From Gemmatimonadota bacterium (GTDB taxonomy: Bacteria > Gemmatimonadota > Gemmatimonadetes > Gemmatimonadales > GWC2-71-9), in the NCBI GenBank assembly GCA_003220975.1, contig QHTX01000173.1:812-11527 (forward strand): DNA of 10,716 bases, read 5' to 3'. Of the stretch, positions 1 to 10,110 are shown in pieces. A program made the position numbers and the translations under genes. Below the pieces are notes generated by a model that had not been told where the DNA came from, did not search any database, and worked only from the letters and a program-made list of their open reading frames with translations. Each line of letters starts with the position of its first letter. Position 1 is the stretch's first letter.

Positions 1-3393
<3,393 letters not shown>

Positions 3394-3443
3394 GCCCAGC
3401 CGCCCTACCCTGCCCGAGTGCAGGCACGCTAAGTTTTTCTCCA

Positions 3444-5312
3444 ATGGCTACGGCCCCGGCTCGTCGGGCTCGGCAGGCGCGCGAATCCGTCGTCATCCGC
3501 TTCGCGGGAGACTCGGGCGACGGGATGCAGGTGACGGGCTCGCGCTTCACGGTGGAAACGGCCCTCGCCGGCAACGACCTCACGACCTTCCCCGATTTCC
3601 CCGCCGAGATCCGCGCTCCCGCCGGGACGACCTACGGCGTCTCGGCGTTCCAGATCCAGTTCGGCGCCGGCGACATCATGACCCCGGGCGACGCCGTGGA
3701 CGTGCTGGTGGCCATGAACCCCGCCGCGCTCAAAGTCGATCTGAAAGATCTCCGGCTCGGCGGGAGCATCCTGGTGGACACGGGCGCCTTCAGCGAGCGC
3801 AACCTCACCAAGGCGGGATTCCCGGCCAACCCGCTCGAGGACGGCTCCCTCGCTCCCTACCAGGTGCTCACCTTCGACATCACGCGACTCACGACGGAAG
3901 CGGTCAAGGCCTTCGGGCTTTCGACCCGGGAGGCGCACCGCTGCCGCAACATGTGGGCGCTGGGCCTGATGCTGTGGATGTACGGCCGCGACCGGCAGGT
4001 GACGATCGACTGGCTGCGCCGCAAGTTCGCAGACCGGCCCGAGCTCGCCCAGGCCAACGTCGCGGCCCTCAACGCCGGCCACGCGTTCGGCGAGACCGCC
4101 GAGATGTCGGAGCAGCTGGTGGGGTACACGGTACCGAGTGCGCCGGCCCCGCCGGGGCGCTACCGCACCGTGAGCGGGACGGAGGCGCTCGCCTGGGGTC
4201 TCATCGCCGGCATGCGTGGGGCAGGGCTCGAGAAGATGATTTTCGCGGGGTATCCGATCACGCCCGCCTCGCTCCTGCTGCACACCCTGGCGAATCTCAA
4301 GGCGCACGGCGTGATCACGTTTCAGGCGGAGGACGAGATCGCCGCCATCGGCGCCGCGATCGGCGCCGCCTACGCCGGAGCCCTCGGCGTGACGTCCAGC
4401 TCCGGCCCCGGGATGGCGCTGAAGACCGAGATGCTCGGCCTCGCGATCGCCACCGAGCTGCCGATCGTCGTGGTCGACTCCCAGCGGGCCGGGCCTTCCA
4501 CCGGCATGCCCACCAAGGCCGAGCAGTCCGACTTGTTTCAGGCGGTGCACGGCCGGAACGCGGACGCGCCACTGGCGGTGATCGCCGCGGCGACGGCCGT
4601 CGACTGCTTCGACGTCGCGATCGAGGCGGTACGGATCGCGACGACGTATATGACGCCGGTGATCGTGCTCTCCGACGCTTACCTCGCTCACGCCGCCGAG
4701 CCGTGGCGCCTTCCCGACGCGGCGGCCCTGCCGCGCTTCCCCGTGCGGTTCCGGACCGACCCGGCGGGCTTCCACCCGCTGCTCCGCGACCCGGCGACCC
4801 TGGCGCGGGCGTGGGCCGTACCGGGCACGCCGGGGCTCGAGCACCGCATCGGCGGGCTCGAGAAGGACTACGATACGGGGCACATCTCCTACGATCCCGA
4901 CAACCACGCGCGGATGACCCGCGCCCGCGCGGCGAAGATCGCCGGGATCGCGAACGACATCCCGCCCCAACGCGTGGCGCTCGGAGACGACGACGGCGCG
5001 GTCGCAGTCGTGGGCTGGGGCTCGACGTACGGCGCGATCCATCGCGCGGTCCGCGAAGCGCGCGCGGATGGGCTCGACGTTTCGCACATTCACCTCCGCT
5101 ACCTGAACCCGTTCCCGCGCAACCTCGGCGAGCTGCTGCAGCGGTTCGGGCGGATTCTCGTCCCCGAGCTGAACACCGGGCAGCTCGTGCATCTGCTGCG
5201 GGCGGCCTACCTCGTGCCGGCGGAAGGGCTGAGCAAAGTGGCGGGAAAACCATTCAAGGTGGCGGAGATCGTGGATGCGATCGAGTCCGTCCATCGGAGC
5301 AAGCCCCGATGA
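3444..5312 (+). CDS. korA: 2-oxoglutarate:ferredoxin oxidoreductase, fused gamma-alpha subunit
   Basis: Large subunit (622 aa) of the ThDP/iron-sulfur enzyme that oxidatively decarboxylates 2-oxoglutarate to succinyl-CoA and reduces ferredoxin. The gamma domain comes first (FAGDSGDGMQVTG near residue 20, to about 190). Next comes the alpha pyrimidine-binding domain with the hallmark YPITP at 270-274, and then a C-terminal domain with PELNTGQL near the end. This gamma-alpha fused layout is typical of KorA. ATG 3444 is chosen because the gamma-domain homology starts within about 15 residues of it; the frame is open further upstream, but that part is antisense-like sequence overlapping kgd. No clear Shine-Dalgarno site precedes it. 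It lies 50 bp after kgd and shares an ATGA overlap with korB, so it is probably co-transcribed with both. Substrate preference for 2-oxoglutarate rather than pyruvate is inferred from the architecture and the kgd neighbour. Confidence 0.95.
   Translation: MATAPARRARQARESVVIRFAGDSGDGMQVTGSRFTVETALAGNDLTTFPDFPAEIRAPAGTTYGVSAFQIQFGAGDIMTPGDAVDVLVAMNPAALKVDLKDLRLGGSILVDTGAFSERNLTKAGFPANPLEDGSLAPYQVLTFDITRLTTEAVKAFGLSTREAHRCRNMWALGLMLWMYGRDRQVTIDWLRRKFADRPELAQANVAALNAGHAFGETAEMSEQLVGYTVPSAPAPPGRYRTVSGTEALAWGLIAGMRGAGLEKMIFAGYPITPASLLLHTLANLKAHGVITFQAEDEIAAIGAAIGAAYAGALGVTSSSGPGMALKTEMLGLAIATELPIVVVDSQRAGPSTGMPTKAEQSDLFQAVHGRNADAPLAVIAAATAVDCFDVAIEAVRIATTYMTPVIVLSDAYLAHAAEPWRLPDAAALPRFPVRFRTDPAGFHPLLRDPATLARAWAVPGTPGLEHRIGGLEKDYDTGHISYDPDNHARMTRARAAKIAGIANDIPPQRVALGDDDGAVAVVGWGSTYGAIHRAVREARADGLDVSHIHLRYLNPFPRNLGELLQRFGRILVPELNTGQLVHLLRAAYLVPAEGLSKVAGKPFKVAEIVDAIESVHRSKPR
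5296..5299 (+). promoter_or_regulatory. Ribosome binding site of korB
   Basis: GGAG lies nine bases before the korB ATG, inside the end of korA. Together with the ATGA overlap it supports ATG 5309 as the start and translational coupling of the two subunits. Confidence 0.6.
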
Positions 5313-6340
5313 CAGTCACGACGATCACCGACGCCGAATTGGTGCCCAAGGATTACGCGTCGGACCAGGAGGTCCGGTGGTGCCCCGGGTGCGGGGACTA
5401 TGCGATTCTGAAGGCAGTCCAAAAGGCCCTGGCGGAGCTGGGCGCGCCGCGCGAGCGGACGGTGTTCGTTTCAGGGATCGGTTGCGCGGCGCGGTTCCCA
5501 TATTACCTGTCGACGTACGGGTTCCACACCATCCACGGGCGGGCGCCGGCGATCGCAACGGGGATCAAGCTCGCCAATCCCGAGCTCGACGTGTGGGTCG
5601 TCACGGGCGACGGCGACGGCCTCTCGATCGGCGGCAACCACATGCTGCACGTGCTGCGCCGCAACGTCGACCTTCAGATCATCCTCTTCAACAACGAGAT
5701 CTACGGGCTCACCAAGGGGCAGTACTCGCCGACGTCGCGGCGGGGGACGCGCTCACCCTCGACGCCGCAGGGCTCGGTCGAGTACCCCGTGTCGGCCTGC
5801 GCGTTCGCCCTCGGCGCCGGGGCGCGGTTCGTCGCCCGGGCGGTGGATACCCAGCAGCCCGACGTCGTGGCGCTCTTGAAGCGAGCCCACGCGCACCGGG
5901 GCGCGTCCTTCGTCGAGGTGTTCCAAAACTGCGTCGTCTTCAACGACGGGGTGTTCGATCACTTCACCGCGAAGGACGTGGCGCCCGACACGCAGCTTCA
6001 CGTGGAGCACGGCAAGCCGCTCGTCTTCGGACCGAGCGAGGAGCGGGGGCTGCGACTGACGCCGGGAACACTCGCCCTCGAGGTCGTGCCGGTGGGTGAC
6101 GCCGGTGTCCCGCTCCACGACATCCTGGTGCACGACGAGACGAACCGCGCGCTGGCACAGCTGCTCGTCGCGCTCGAGCCCCCGGCCTTTCCCGTGGCGC
6201 TCGGCGTGCTGTACTGCAACCCCGCGACGTCCTACGAGCGGGAGCTGTACGCGCAAGCGCGGGCCGCCGGCTTCGGGCGCGAGCCCGCCGACCTCGGGGC
6301 GCTGCTCGGCCGCGAGGGGACCTGGACCGTCGAGCGGTAG
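5309..6340 (+). CDS. korB: 2-oxoglutarate:ferredoxin oxidoreductase, beta subunit
   Basis: Small subunit (343 aa) carrying the ThDP diphosphate site and one [4Fe-4S] cluster; it pairs with KorA. Visible cluster ligands are WCPGCG (Cys25, Cys28), GIGC (Cys59) and a late Cys208 in the NCVVFN motif. The ThDP/Mg motif is GDGD at 100-103, with the Asn pair at 128-129 in FNNEIYGLTKGQ. All expected catalytic and cluster residues are present, and the length fits the beta-subunit family. The start codon overlaps the korA stop. No ferredoxin gene is adjacent, so the electron acceptor must be encoded elsewhere. The Asn-Glu-Ile-Tyr-Gly-Leu-Thr-Lys motif is typical of 2-oxoglutarate/2-oxoacid enzymes. After the stop there are 142 bp before the next credible gene. 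Confidence 0.96.
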   Translation: MTVTTITDAELVPKDYASDQEVRWCPGCGDYAILKAVQKALAELGAPRERTVFVSGIGCAARFPYYLSTYGFHTIHGRAPAIATGIKLANPELDVWVVTGDGDGLSIGGNHMLHVLRRNVDLQIILFNNEIYGLTKGQYSPTSRRGTRSPSTPQGSVEYPVSACAFALGAGARFVARAVDTQQPDVVALLKRAHAHRGASFVEVFQNCVVFNDGVFDHFTAKDVAPDTQLHVEHGKPLVFGPSEERGLRLTPGTLALEVVPVGDAGVPLHDILVHDETNRALAQLLVALEPPAFPVALGVLYCNPATSYERELYAQARAAGFGREPADLGALLGREGTWTVER

Positions 6341-6353
6341 GCGTTCCGCAACC

Positions 6354-6368
6354 CGCCCTCGTCGGGCG
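6354..6368 (+). terminator. Weak hairpin after korB, possible terminator
   Basis: CGCCC at 6354-6358 can pair with GGGCG at 6364-6368 around a five-base loop, 13 bases after the korB stop. The stem is short and only two T residues follow, so it is at best a weak or factor-assisted termination point. Confidence 0.25.
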
Positions 6369-6433
6369 TTCATGAGACTGCTGCTGCCGTTCCAACTATT
6401 GGCGCCATGTCGTCGGGAGCGCACACTGGCCGG

Positions 6434-6480
6434 CGGCCGCGCACCAGGCGGAGCAGGCGCGGATCGTGGCGGCGGCGTTC
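6434..6480 (+). repeat. Direct repeat copy 2: detached remnant of a kgd 3' end
   Basis: This stretch is 45/47 identical to 3338-3384. Read in the kgd-equivalent frame it still spells the C-terminal peptide (AAHQAEQARIVAAAF) and reaches a TGA stop at 6484-6486, but the frame upstream is closed by a stop at 6373-6375, so it is not part of a full gene. The TGA overlaps the ATG of the secreted-protein gene at 6483. It is best read as the relic of a kgd-like 3' end left by duplication or recombination. Confidence 0.9.
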
Positions 6481-6482
6481 GC

Positions 6483-7343
6483 ATGAACCGAGCCGCAGCC
6501 GTATGGTTGGCCCTTCTCGCAATCCCGGCCCGTCAGCTTGCCCCTCAACAACGTGACACGGTACCCGACTCCGTTTTCCTCAGGGTAGCGAGTACGAGGT
6601 GGCCCGAACCGCGAGAGGCGTTTGGGGAGTGGCGCGCGTTTCAAAGCGGCCGACTCCACGCCCAGGCTCCGCGCTGTCGCAACGTTGCTCCAGCGCTGAC
6701 GCGCGACTCGGTCGGACCGGTGCGCCCAGGCATGACGCTCAGCGAACTGCTGCGTGTGTGCCCTCACACACTCCGACTCTGGTCTTATTACGCGCCGCGG
6801 GACCGGTGGTCGCCCGTCGTGGCTGTCGCCCTAGGATCCGCGATTCTCACACGCTACCTCGAAGACACACTCCCCCTTAGCAAGATTGGGAGCCTCGCTC
6901 TATCCGATACGGGGATTCGCGGACCGGGCGGCCTTGGCGCAGGCTCAACCTACGGAGAGTTCAAAGCGAGGTACGGCCAAGGCACGTTAAATGGGGGAGC
7001 GGAAGAGTGCACGACTGTCGAGGTCACGTTTCCCGCCCTTCCCGGCGAGTTCTTCGACCTTGACTACCGCTCGCAGTGCGAGATCCTCCGGAAACAGCGG
7101 TCTTGGATGCCAGAGTCGTTCGGATCTACCTCGAGCCCCCTACCCCCGCCGAGGTTGCTGCGCGTGCCGGCGCGGGGCCTGCCGTGGTATCGGACAGCGC
7201 ATTCTTCGCTGCGACGTCCGTCACGTGGCCTCGCCCCTCCGCCGCGTATGTGGCAGCAAAGATTCCCTGGGAAGCAACCGCGATTCCCCGTTGTGCTTCA
7301 CAGACGCCCGTTATCACGGGCGATTCACTCGGCCCGCTGGTAA
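6483..7343 (+). CDS. Secreted protein of unknown function, N-terminal part (repeat unit 1); frameshifted
   Basis: I do not recognise a named family. The product starts with a signal peptide (MNRAAAVWLALLAIPARQLA), so it is probably exported. Residues about 28-205 form a unit that is clearly homologous to the product of the next frame: compare RDSVGPVRPGMTLSELL and GDSLGPLVIGETLDQL, or DTLPLSKIG and DTLPASKVR. The homology stops at about base 7090, after DYRSQCEIL. The remaining frame to 7343 is Arg/Pro/Ser-rich and looks like out-of-frame sequence. The true continuation lies in the frame read from 7076, reached by restoring one base around 7089-7094. ATG 6483 is preferred over the in-frame ATG 6372, because the signal peptide begins at 6483 and the upstream part overlaps the kgd remnant. 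Confidence 0.65.
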   Translation: MNRAAAVWLALLAIPARQLAPQQRDTVPDSVFLRVASTRWPEPREAFGEWRAFQSGRLHAQAPRCRNVAPALTRDSVGPVRPGMTLSELLRVCPHTLRLWSYYAPRDRWSPVVAVALGSAILTRYLEDTLPLSKIGSLALSDTGIRGPGGLGAGSTYGEFKARYGQGTLNGGAEECTTVEVTFPALPGEFFDLDYRSQCEILRKQRSWMPESFGSTSSPLPPPRLLRVPARGLPWYRTAHSSLRRPSRGLAPPPRMWQQRFPGKQPRFPVVLHRRPLSRAIHSARW

Positions 7344-7774
7344 TCGGCGAGACGCTTGATCAGCTCCGCCAACGGTGCCCACGCATGTTGTACGTGTGGA
7401 TACTGGAGAGAAAGGGCGAACCAGTAGTCGCACTGAGAGTTGGGGAGTCGCGCATCGTCGCACGCATGTACGACACGTTGCCGGCCAGCAAGGTGCGACT
7501 CATCGAGATCTCCGACTCGACGCCGCGGACAGCCGATGGGTTCGGCGTCGGATCGAAAGCCGCGGATCTTCTCGTCGCGCACCGGGATCTCGCCATGATC
7601 TCCGGGGGTAAAGAATGCGTCTTCTTCTTCCAGCGATCGCTGCGCGGCCTCACGTTCGTGGTCCCTCCCGAGGCCTGTACACAACATCGAGAACCGGGAG
7701 CGCGCGTCAAAGCGGAGGATCTATTCCTGCCCGACACGAAGATCACAACGATCTGGATCAAGGGCTCTCACTAG
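7076..7774 (+). CDS. Secreted protein of unknown function, C-terminal part (repeat unit 2); separated by a frameshift
   Basis: This frame lacks a signal peptide. From base 7091 it continues the end of unit 1 (ETAVLDARVVRIYL, matching the unit-2 end KITTIWIKG) and then carries a full second unit from about 7196 to 7770. The GTG at 7076 can serve as a nominal start, but the context says this is the second half of one protein with the preceding frame, about 430 residues when joined. Shared features of the two units are a WP..P stretch, one Cys before the DS(V/L)GP motif, a Cys-Pro after it, a PVVA strand and a late GG(A/K)EC motif. The stop TAG overlaps the convergent ORF6N gene's stop. Function is unknown. 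Confidence 0.65.
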   Translation: MRDPPETAVLDARVVRIYLEPPTPAEVAARAGAGPAVVSDSAFFAATSVTWPRPSAAYVAAKIPWEATAIPRCASQTPVITGDSLGPLVIGETLDQLRQRCPRMLYVWILERKGEPVVALRVGESRIVARMYDTLPASKVRLIEISDSTPRTADGFGVGSKAADLLVAHRDLAMISGGKECVFFFQRSLRGLTFVVPPEACTQHREPGARVKAEDLFLPDTKITTIWIKGSH

Positions 7775-8289
7775 AACCCGATCCTCCTGCGCGGGGGCTC
7801 CGCCCGCGCCATCAGCTTTCGGATCGCCATGAACACGACGGCGAAGTGTTTATCATACCTCTTCTCGAGCTCATCGAGCTTGCGCGCGAGGTCCTTGTGT
7901 GTCGCGAGCAGTTGGCGCAGCCGAACGAACGCCCGCATGATAGCGATGTTCACGAGAATCGCCCGCTCGCTGTGCAGGACGCTCGACAGCATCGCCACGC
8001 CTTGCTCAGTGAAGACAAGTGGCCGGTAGCGCCGACCACCTCGTACTGTGTTTGAGATCGCAATTTGCGATCTCAAAGCGGCAGTCTCCTCCTCGGTCAG
8101 CTGAAACATGAAGTCGGGTGGAAAGCGGCTGAGGTTCCGCCGGACTTGCTCGTTGAGACGCCTCGTCGACACCGCGTAGAGCTCGGCCAGATCGCTGTCC
8201 AGCATGACCCTGTCCCCTCTGATCAACCGGATCCGCCGCTCAAGGTGCTGACCGAGCAGGGCCTGGCTCACCTTGGCGAGCTTCAACAT
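7771..8289 (-). CDS. ORF6N domain-containing protein (phage antirepressor-like DNA-binding family)
   Basis: A protein of 172 aa. Residues about 18-105 match the ORF6N domain as found in many bacterial chromosomes: IRLIRGDRVMLDSDLAELY, then RLNEQVRRNLSRFPPDFMF, LRSQ, GGRRY and FTEQGVAMLSSVL, followed by SERAILVNIAIMRAFVRLR. The C-terminal third is a probable coiled coil (LARKLDELEKRYDKHFAVVF) that would mediate oligomerisation. The ORF6N domain is known from phage antirepressor-type proteins and is thought to bind DNA; the target here is unknown. No phage structural or integration genes accompany it. Its ATG overlaps a plus-strand ATG at CATG 8287-8290, and its stop overlaps the convergent stop at CTAG 7771-7774. 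A long palindrome lies inside the gene. The family is secure; the function is not. Confidence 0.93.
   Translation of the reverse strand: MLKLAKVSQALLGQHLERRIRLIRGDRVMLDSDLAELYAVSTRRLNEQVRRNLSRFPPDFMFQLTEEETAALRSQIAISNTVRGGRRYRPLVFTEQGVAMLSSVLHSERAILVNIAIMRAFVRLRQLLATHKDLARKLDELEKRYDKHFAVVFMAIRKLMARAEPPRRRIGF
7789..7809. other. GC-rich hairpin near the 3' end of the ORF6N gene
   Basis: GCGCGGG at 7789-7795 pairs with CCCGCGC at 7803-7809 around a seven-base loop, just inside the ORF6N 3' end and 15 bases past the convergent stop. It could slow transcription from both sides. It has no T tract on either strand, so an intrinsic terminator is not supported. Confidence 0.35.
8051..8077. repeat. 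Perfect 13+1+13 palindrome inside the ORF6N coding sequence
   Basis: TTTGAGATCGCAA at 8051-8063 is followed by one T and then the exact reverse complement at 8065-8077. On the coding strand it covers codons 71-80 (ALRSQIAISN), in the conserved LRSQ segment before GGRRY. A perfect 26-of-27 match in coding DNA is far beyond chance. It has the form of an operator or recombination site; that role is inferred. Confidence 0.9.
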
Positions 8290-8332
8290 GGCGGTTAGCT
8301 TGGCGCGGTACCGTCAATCCCTCGTCAACCCC

Positions 8333-9253
8333 ATGCGCCTTGCCACCCTCCCGCTCATCGCCGCTGTCACCCTCGCCCAGGGTGACGGCCGCTGGTCTCC
8401 GGCGGCGCCGCTCCCCGAGCCGATCCAGGAGCTCAGCGCCGCGGCGCTCGACGGGAAGATCTACGTCGCGGGCGGGATCGACCGGTCCAACCACCCCACC
8501 GCTGCCGCGTTTCGATACGACCCCGCGACGAATCGCTGGGAGCGCATCGCCGATCTGCCCGCCTCGCGCCACCACATGCCGCTCGCCGTTGCGGGCGACA
8601 CGCTCTACGCCGTCGGTGGGCTGTCGGGCCAGAGCTTCATCCCCGAGCGCACGCTCTGGGCCTACCGCGAGGACGTGAACCGGTGGGAGGCGCGCGCGCC
8701 CCTGCCGGCGCCGCGCGGCGCGTCGGGAGCGGCAGCGGTGGACGGCCGGCTGGTCGTGGTGGGCGGGTGGGGCGCCGGGCGCCGGTTGGTAGACTCCACG
8801 GCCATCTACGATCCGGCGGCGAACCGCTGGCGCAACGCCGCCCCGATCCCCACGCCGCGCGACCACCTCGCCGCCGCCGCCATCGCCGGAATCGTGTACG
8901 CGATCGGCGGACGGCCCCTCGACCCCGATCGCAACTACGACGTGGTCGAAGCTTATGACCCCGCCACCGACCGCTGGACCACGAAGGCGCCGATGCCGAG
9001 CCGGCGCGGCGGGCTCGCGGCCGCGGTCCTCGACGGCAGCATCCACACCGTGGGCGGCGAGACGCGCCGCGCGGTGTTCGCGAACCACGAGGTGTACGAC
9101 CCGACCACGGACCGCTGGAGCGTGGCCGCCGCGCTCCCGGCGGGGCGCCACGGGCTGGGCGCGGCCACGCTCGCCGGCACGCTGTACGTGATCGGCGGCG
9201 GCCCCGCCGCGGGGTTCGCGCAGACCGACGCCGTCGCGGCGTTCAGGCCTTAG
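8333..9253 (+). CDS. Secreted Kelch-repeat protein (six-bladed beta-propeller)
   Basis: A protein of 306 aa. A short signal peptide (MRLATLPLIAAVTLA, cleavage near AQG) is followed by six Kelch units of about 47 residues. Each has the pattern W...(A)PLP..R...A....G.(I/L)YV.GG, ending in YDP.T.RW; the W positions close blades at NRW, NRW, NRW, DRW and DRW, and the sixth unit ends with the protein. Six repeats make a closed propeller, probably a periplasmic or surface binding module. Neither a ligand nor an enzyme activity can be read from the sequence. ATG 8333 is chosen because it gives a compact signal peptide. An in-frame ATG at 8288 would add 15 residues and overlap the divergent ORF6N start, and it remains possible. 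No good Shine-Dalgarno site is seen. yggT follows nine bases after its stop. Confidence 0.93.
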   Translation: MRLATLPLIAAVTLAQGDGRWSPAAPLPEPIQELSAAALDGKIYVAGGIDRSNHPTAAAFRYDPATNRWERIADLPASRHHMPLAVAGDTLYAVGGLSGQSFIPERTLWAYREDVNRWEARAPLPAPRGASGAAAVDGRLVVVGGWGAGRRLVDSTAIYDPAANRWRNAAPIPTPRDHLAAAAIAGIVYAIGGRPLDPDRNYDVVEAYDPATDRWTTKAPMPSRRGGLAAAVLDGSIHTVGGETRRAVFANHEVYDPTTDRWSVAAALPAGRHGLGAATLAGTLYVIGGGPAAGFAQTDAVAAFRP

Positions 9254-9262
9254 ACTTAGGCC

Positions 9263-9841
9263 ATGCCCGAGCTCCAGGTCGTCGTGCGCTACGGCGTCTT
9301 TTCCCTGTTCGTCCTGAGCGCGCTCGTCGCGCTCGCCTCCTGGCTGGTCCGGACGAAGCGCCTGTCGCCCTTCGGACCGGTCGGCCGGGCACTCCGCGGC
9401 GCGACCGAGCCGGTGCTCCGCCCGGTCGAGCGCCGGCTGGTCCGCCTGGGCGGCAACCCGGTGCACGCCGGCTGGTGGCTGGTCGTGGTGGTAGCGGCGG
9501 GCGGCGTGCTGCTGCTGTCGCTGCTCGATTGGATCATCCACACCGTGGGGTCGGTCGTCGGGTCGGTCGCGAACGGCCCGCGCGGCGTGGTCCTCCTGCT
9601 GATCCCGTTGGCCTACTGGGTCCTGGTCGCCGCGCTGATGCTGCGGGTGATCGCGAGCTGGTTCGGGTTCTTCCGCTACGCCCGCTGGATGCGCCCCGCC
9701 TACGCCCTCACCGACTGGTTCGTCGAGCCGATCCGTCGTCTGTTGCCCACCATGGGAACGCTCGACTGGAGCCCGCTCGCGGCGTGGCTGCTGCTCTACG
9801 TGCTCGAGCGCATGTTGCTCGCCTTCGTGGCGGCGCTCTGA
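9263..9841 (+). CDS. yggT: YggT family integral membrane protein
   Basis: A protein of 192 aa with hydrophobic segments near residues 8-28, 70-92, 108-132 and 170-192, in two similar halves. The family signature is a membrane helix followed by a re-entrant P-x-x-P element: SWLVRTKRLSPFG...EPVLRPVERRL in the first half and ASWFGFFRYARWM...VEPIRRLLP in the second, closing with a final hydrophobic helix. YggT proteins are linked to membrane, osmotic-stress or cell-division functions, without an established biochemical activity. The gene begins nine bases after the Kelch gene's stop. Its stop TGA shares an A with the ATG of yggU, a pairing common across bacteria. Confidence 0.9.
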   Translation: MPELQVVVRYGVFSLFVLSALVALASWLVRTKRLSPFGPVGRALRGATEPVLRPVERRLVRLGGNPVHAGWWLVVVVAAGGVLLLSLLDWIIHTVGSVVGSVANGPRGVVLLLIPLAYWVLVAALMLRVIASWFGFFRYARWMRPAYALTDWFVEPIRRLLPTMGTLDWSPLAAWLLLYVLERMLLAFVAAL

Positions 9842-10110
9842 TGGCCACGCTCGTCGTGCACGTCGCACCGCGCGCTCGCACCACGGCGGTCGCCGGCCGA
9901 CACGGGGACGCGATCAGGATCCGGGTCGCCGCGCCGCCCGTGGACGGTGCCGCCAACGCTGAACTGGTGCGCTTCCTCGCGGAGCGACTCGGCGTATCGC
10001 GGAGCGCCGTGGCGATCGCCGCCGGCGCCGCCGGGCGCCGCAAAACCGTCGAGATCGCGGGGCTCGCGACGGACGCGGCGGTGCGCGTGTTGCTGGAGGG
10101 ACACGAGTAG
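9841..10110 (+). CDS. yggU: DUF167 (YggU) family protein
   Basis: A protein of 89 aa, the usual length for DUF167. The signature is present in full: RARTTAVAGRHGDAIRIRV, then APPVDGAANAELVRFLAERLGVSRSAV, then AGAAGRRKTVEIAG. The fold is a small alpha/beta domain whose function is unknown. The start overlaps the yggT stop (TGATG), which argues for translational coupling. The 3' two-thirds are overlapped on the other strand by the run-on reading frame of cydB. The 3' end is followed within eight bases by a long heptamer hairpin. Confidence 0.93.
   Translation: MATLVVHVAPRARTTAVAGRHGDAIRIRVAAPPVDGAANAELVRFLAERLGVSRSAVAIAAGAAGRRKTVEIAGLATDAAVRVLLEGHE

Noticed and set aside
3429..5294. Long open frame on the minus strand opposite korA
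   Set aside because: Same reason: it mirrors korA codons, is rich in Arg/His/Gly and shows no recognisable domain.
6372..6482. Upstream ATG at 6372 giving the secreted protein a 37-residue N-terminal extension
   Set aside because: The added part is the shifted reading of the kgd remnant, and a proper signal peptide begins at 6483. It cannot be excluded completely, because the frame is open.
7085..7100. Programmed ribosomal frameshift between the two halves of the secreted protein
   Set aside because: No slippery heptamer in the correct phase and no downstream stimulatory stem or upstream Shine-Dalgarno-like site was seen; a simple indel explains it.
6483..8289. Prophage or phage remnant around the ORF6N gene
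   Set aside because: No integrase, structural, lysis or att-like sequences are present; solitary ORF6N genes are common in bacterial chromosomes.
8240..9868. Long open frame on the minus strand opposite the Kelch and yggT genes
   Set aside because: It covers two convincing plus-strand genes plus the ORF6N start, and its Gln/Arg/His-rich sequence has no motif.
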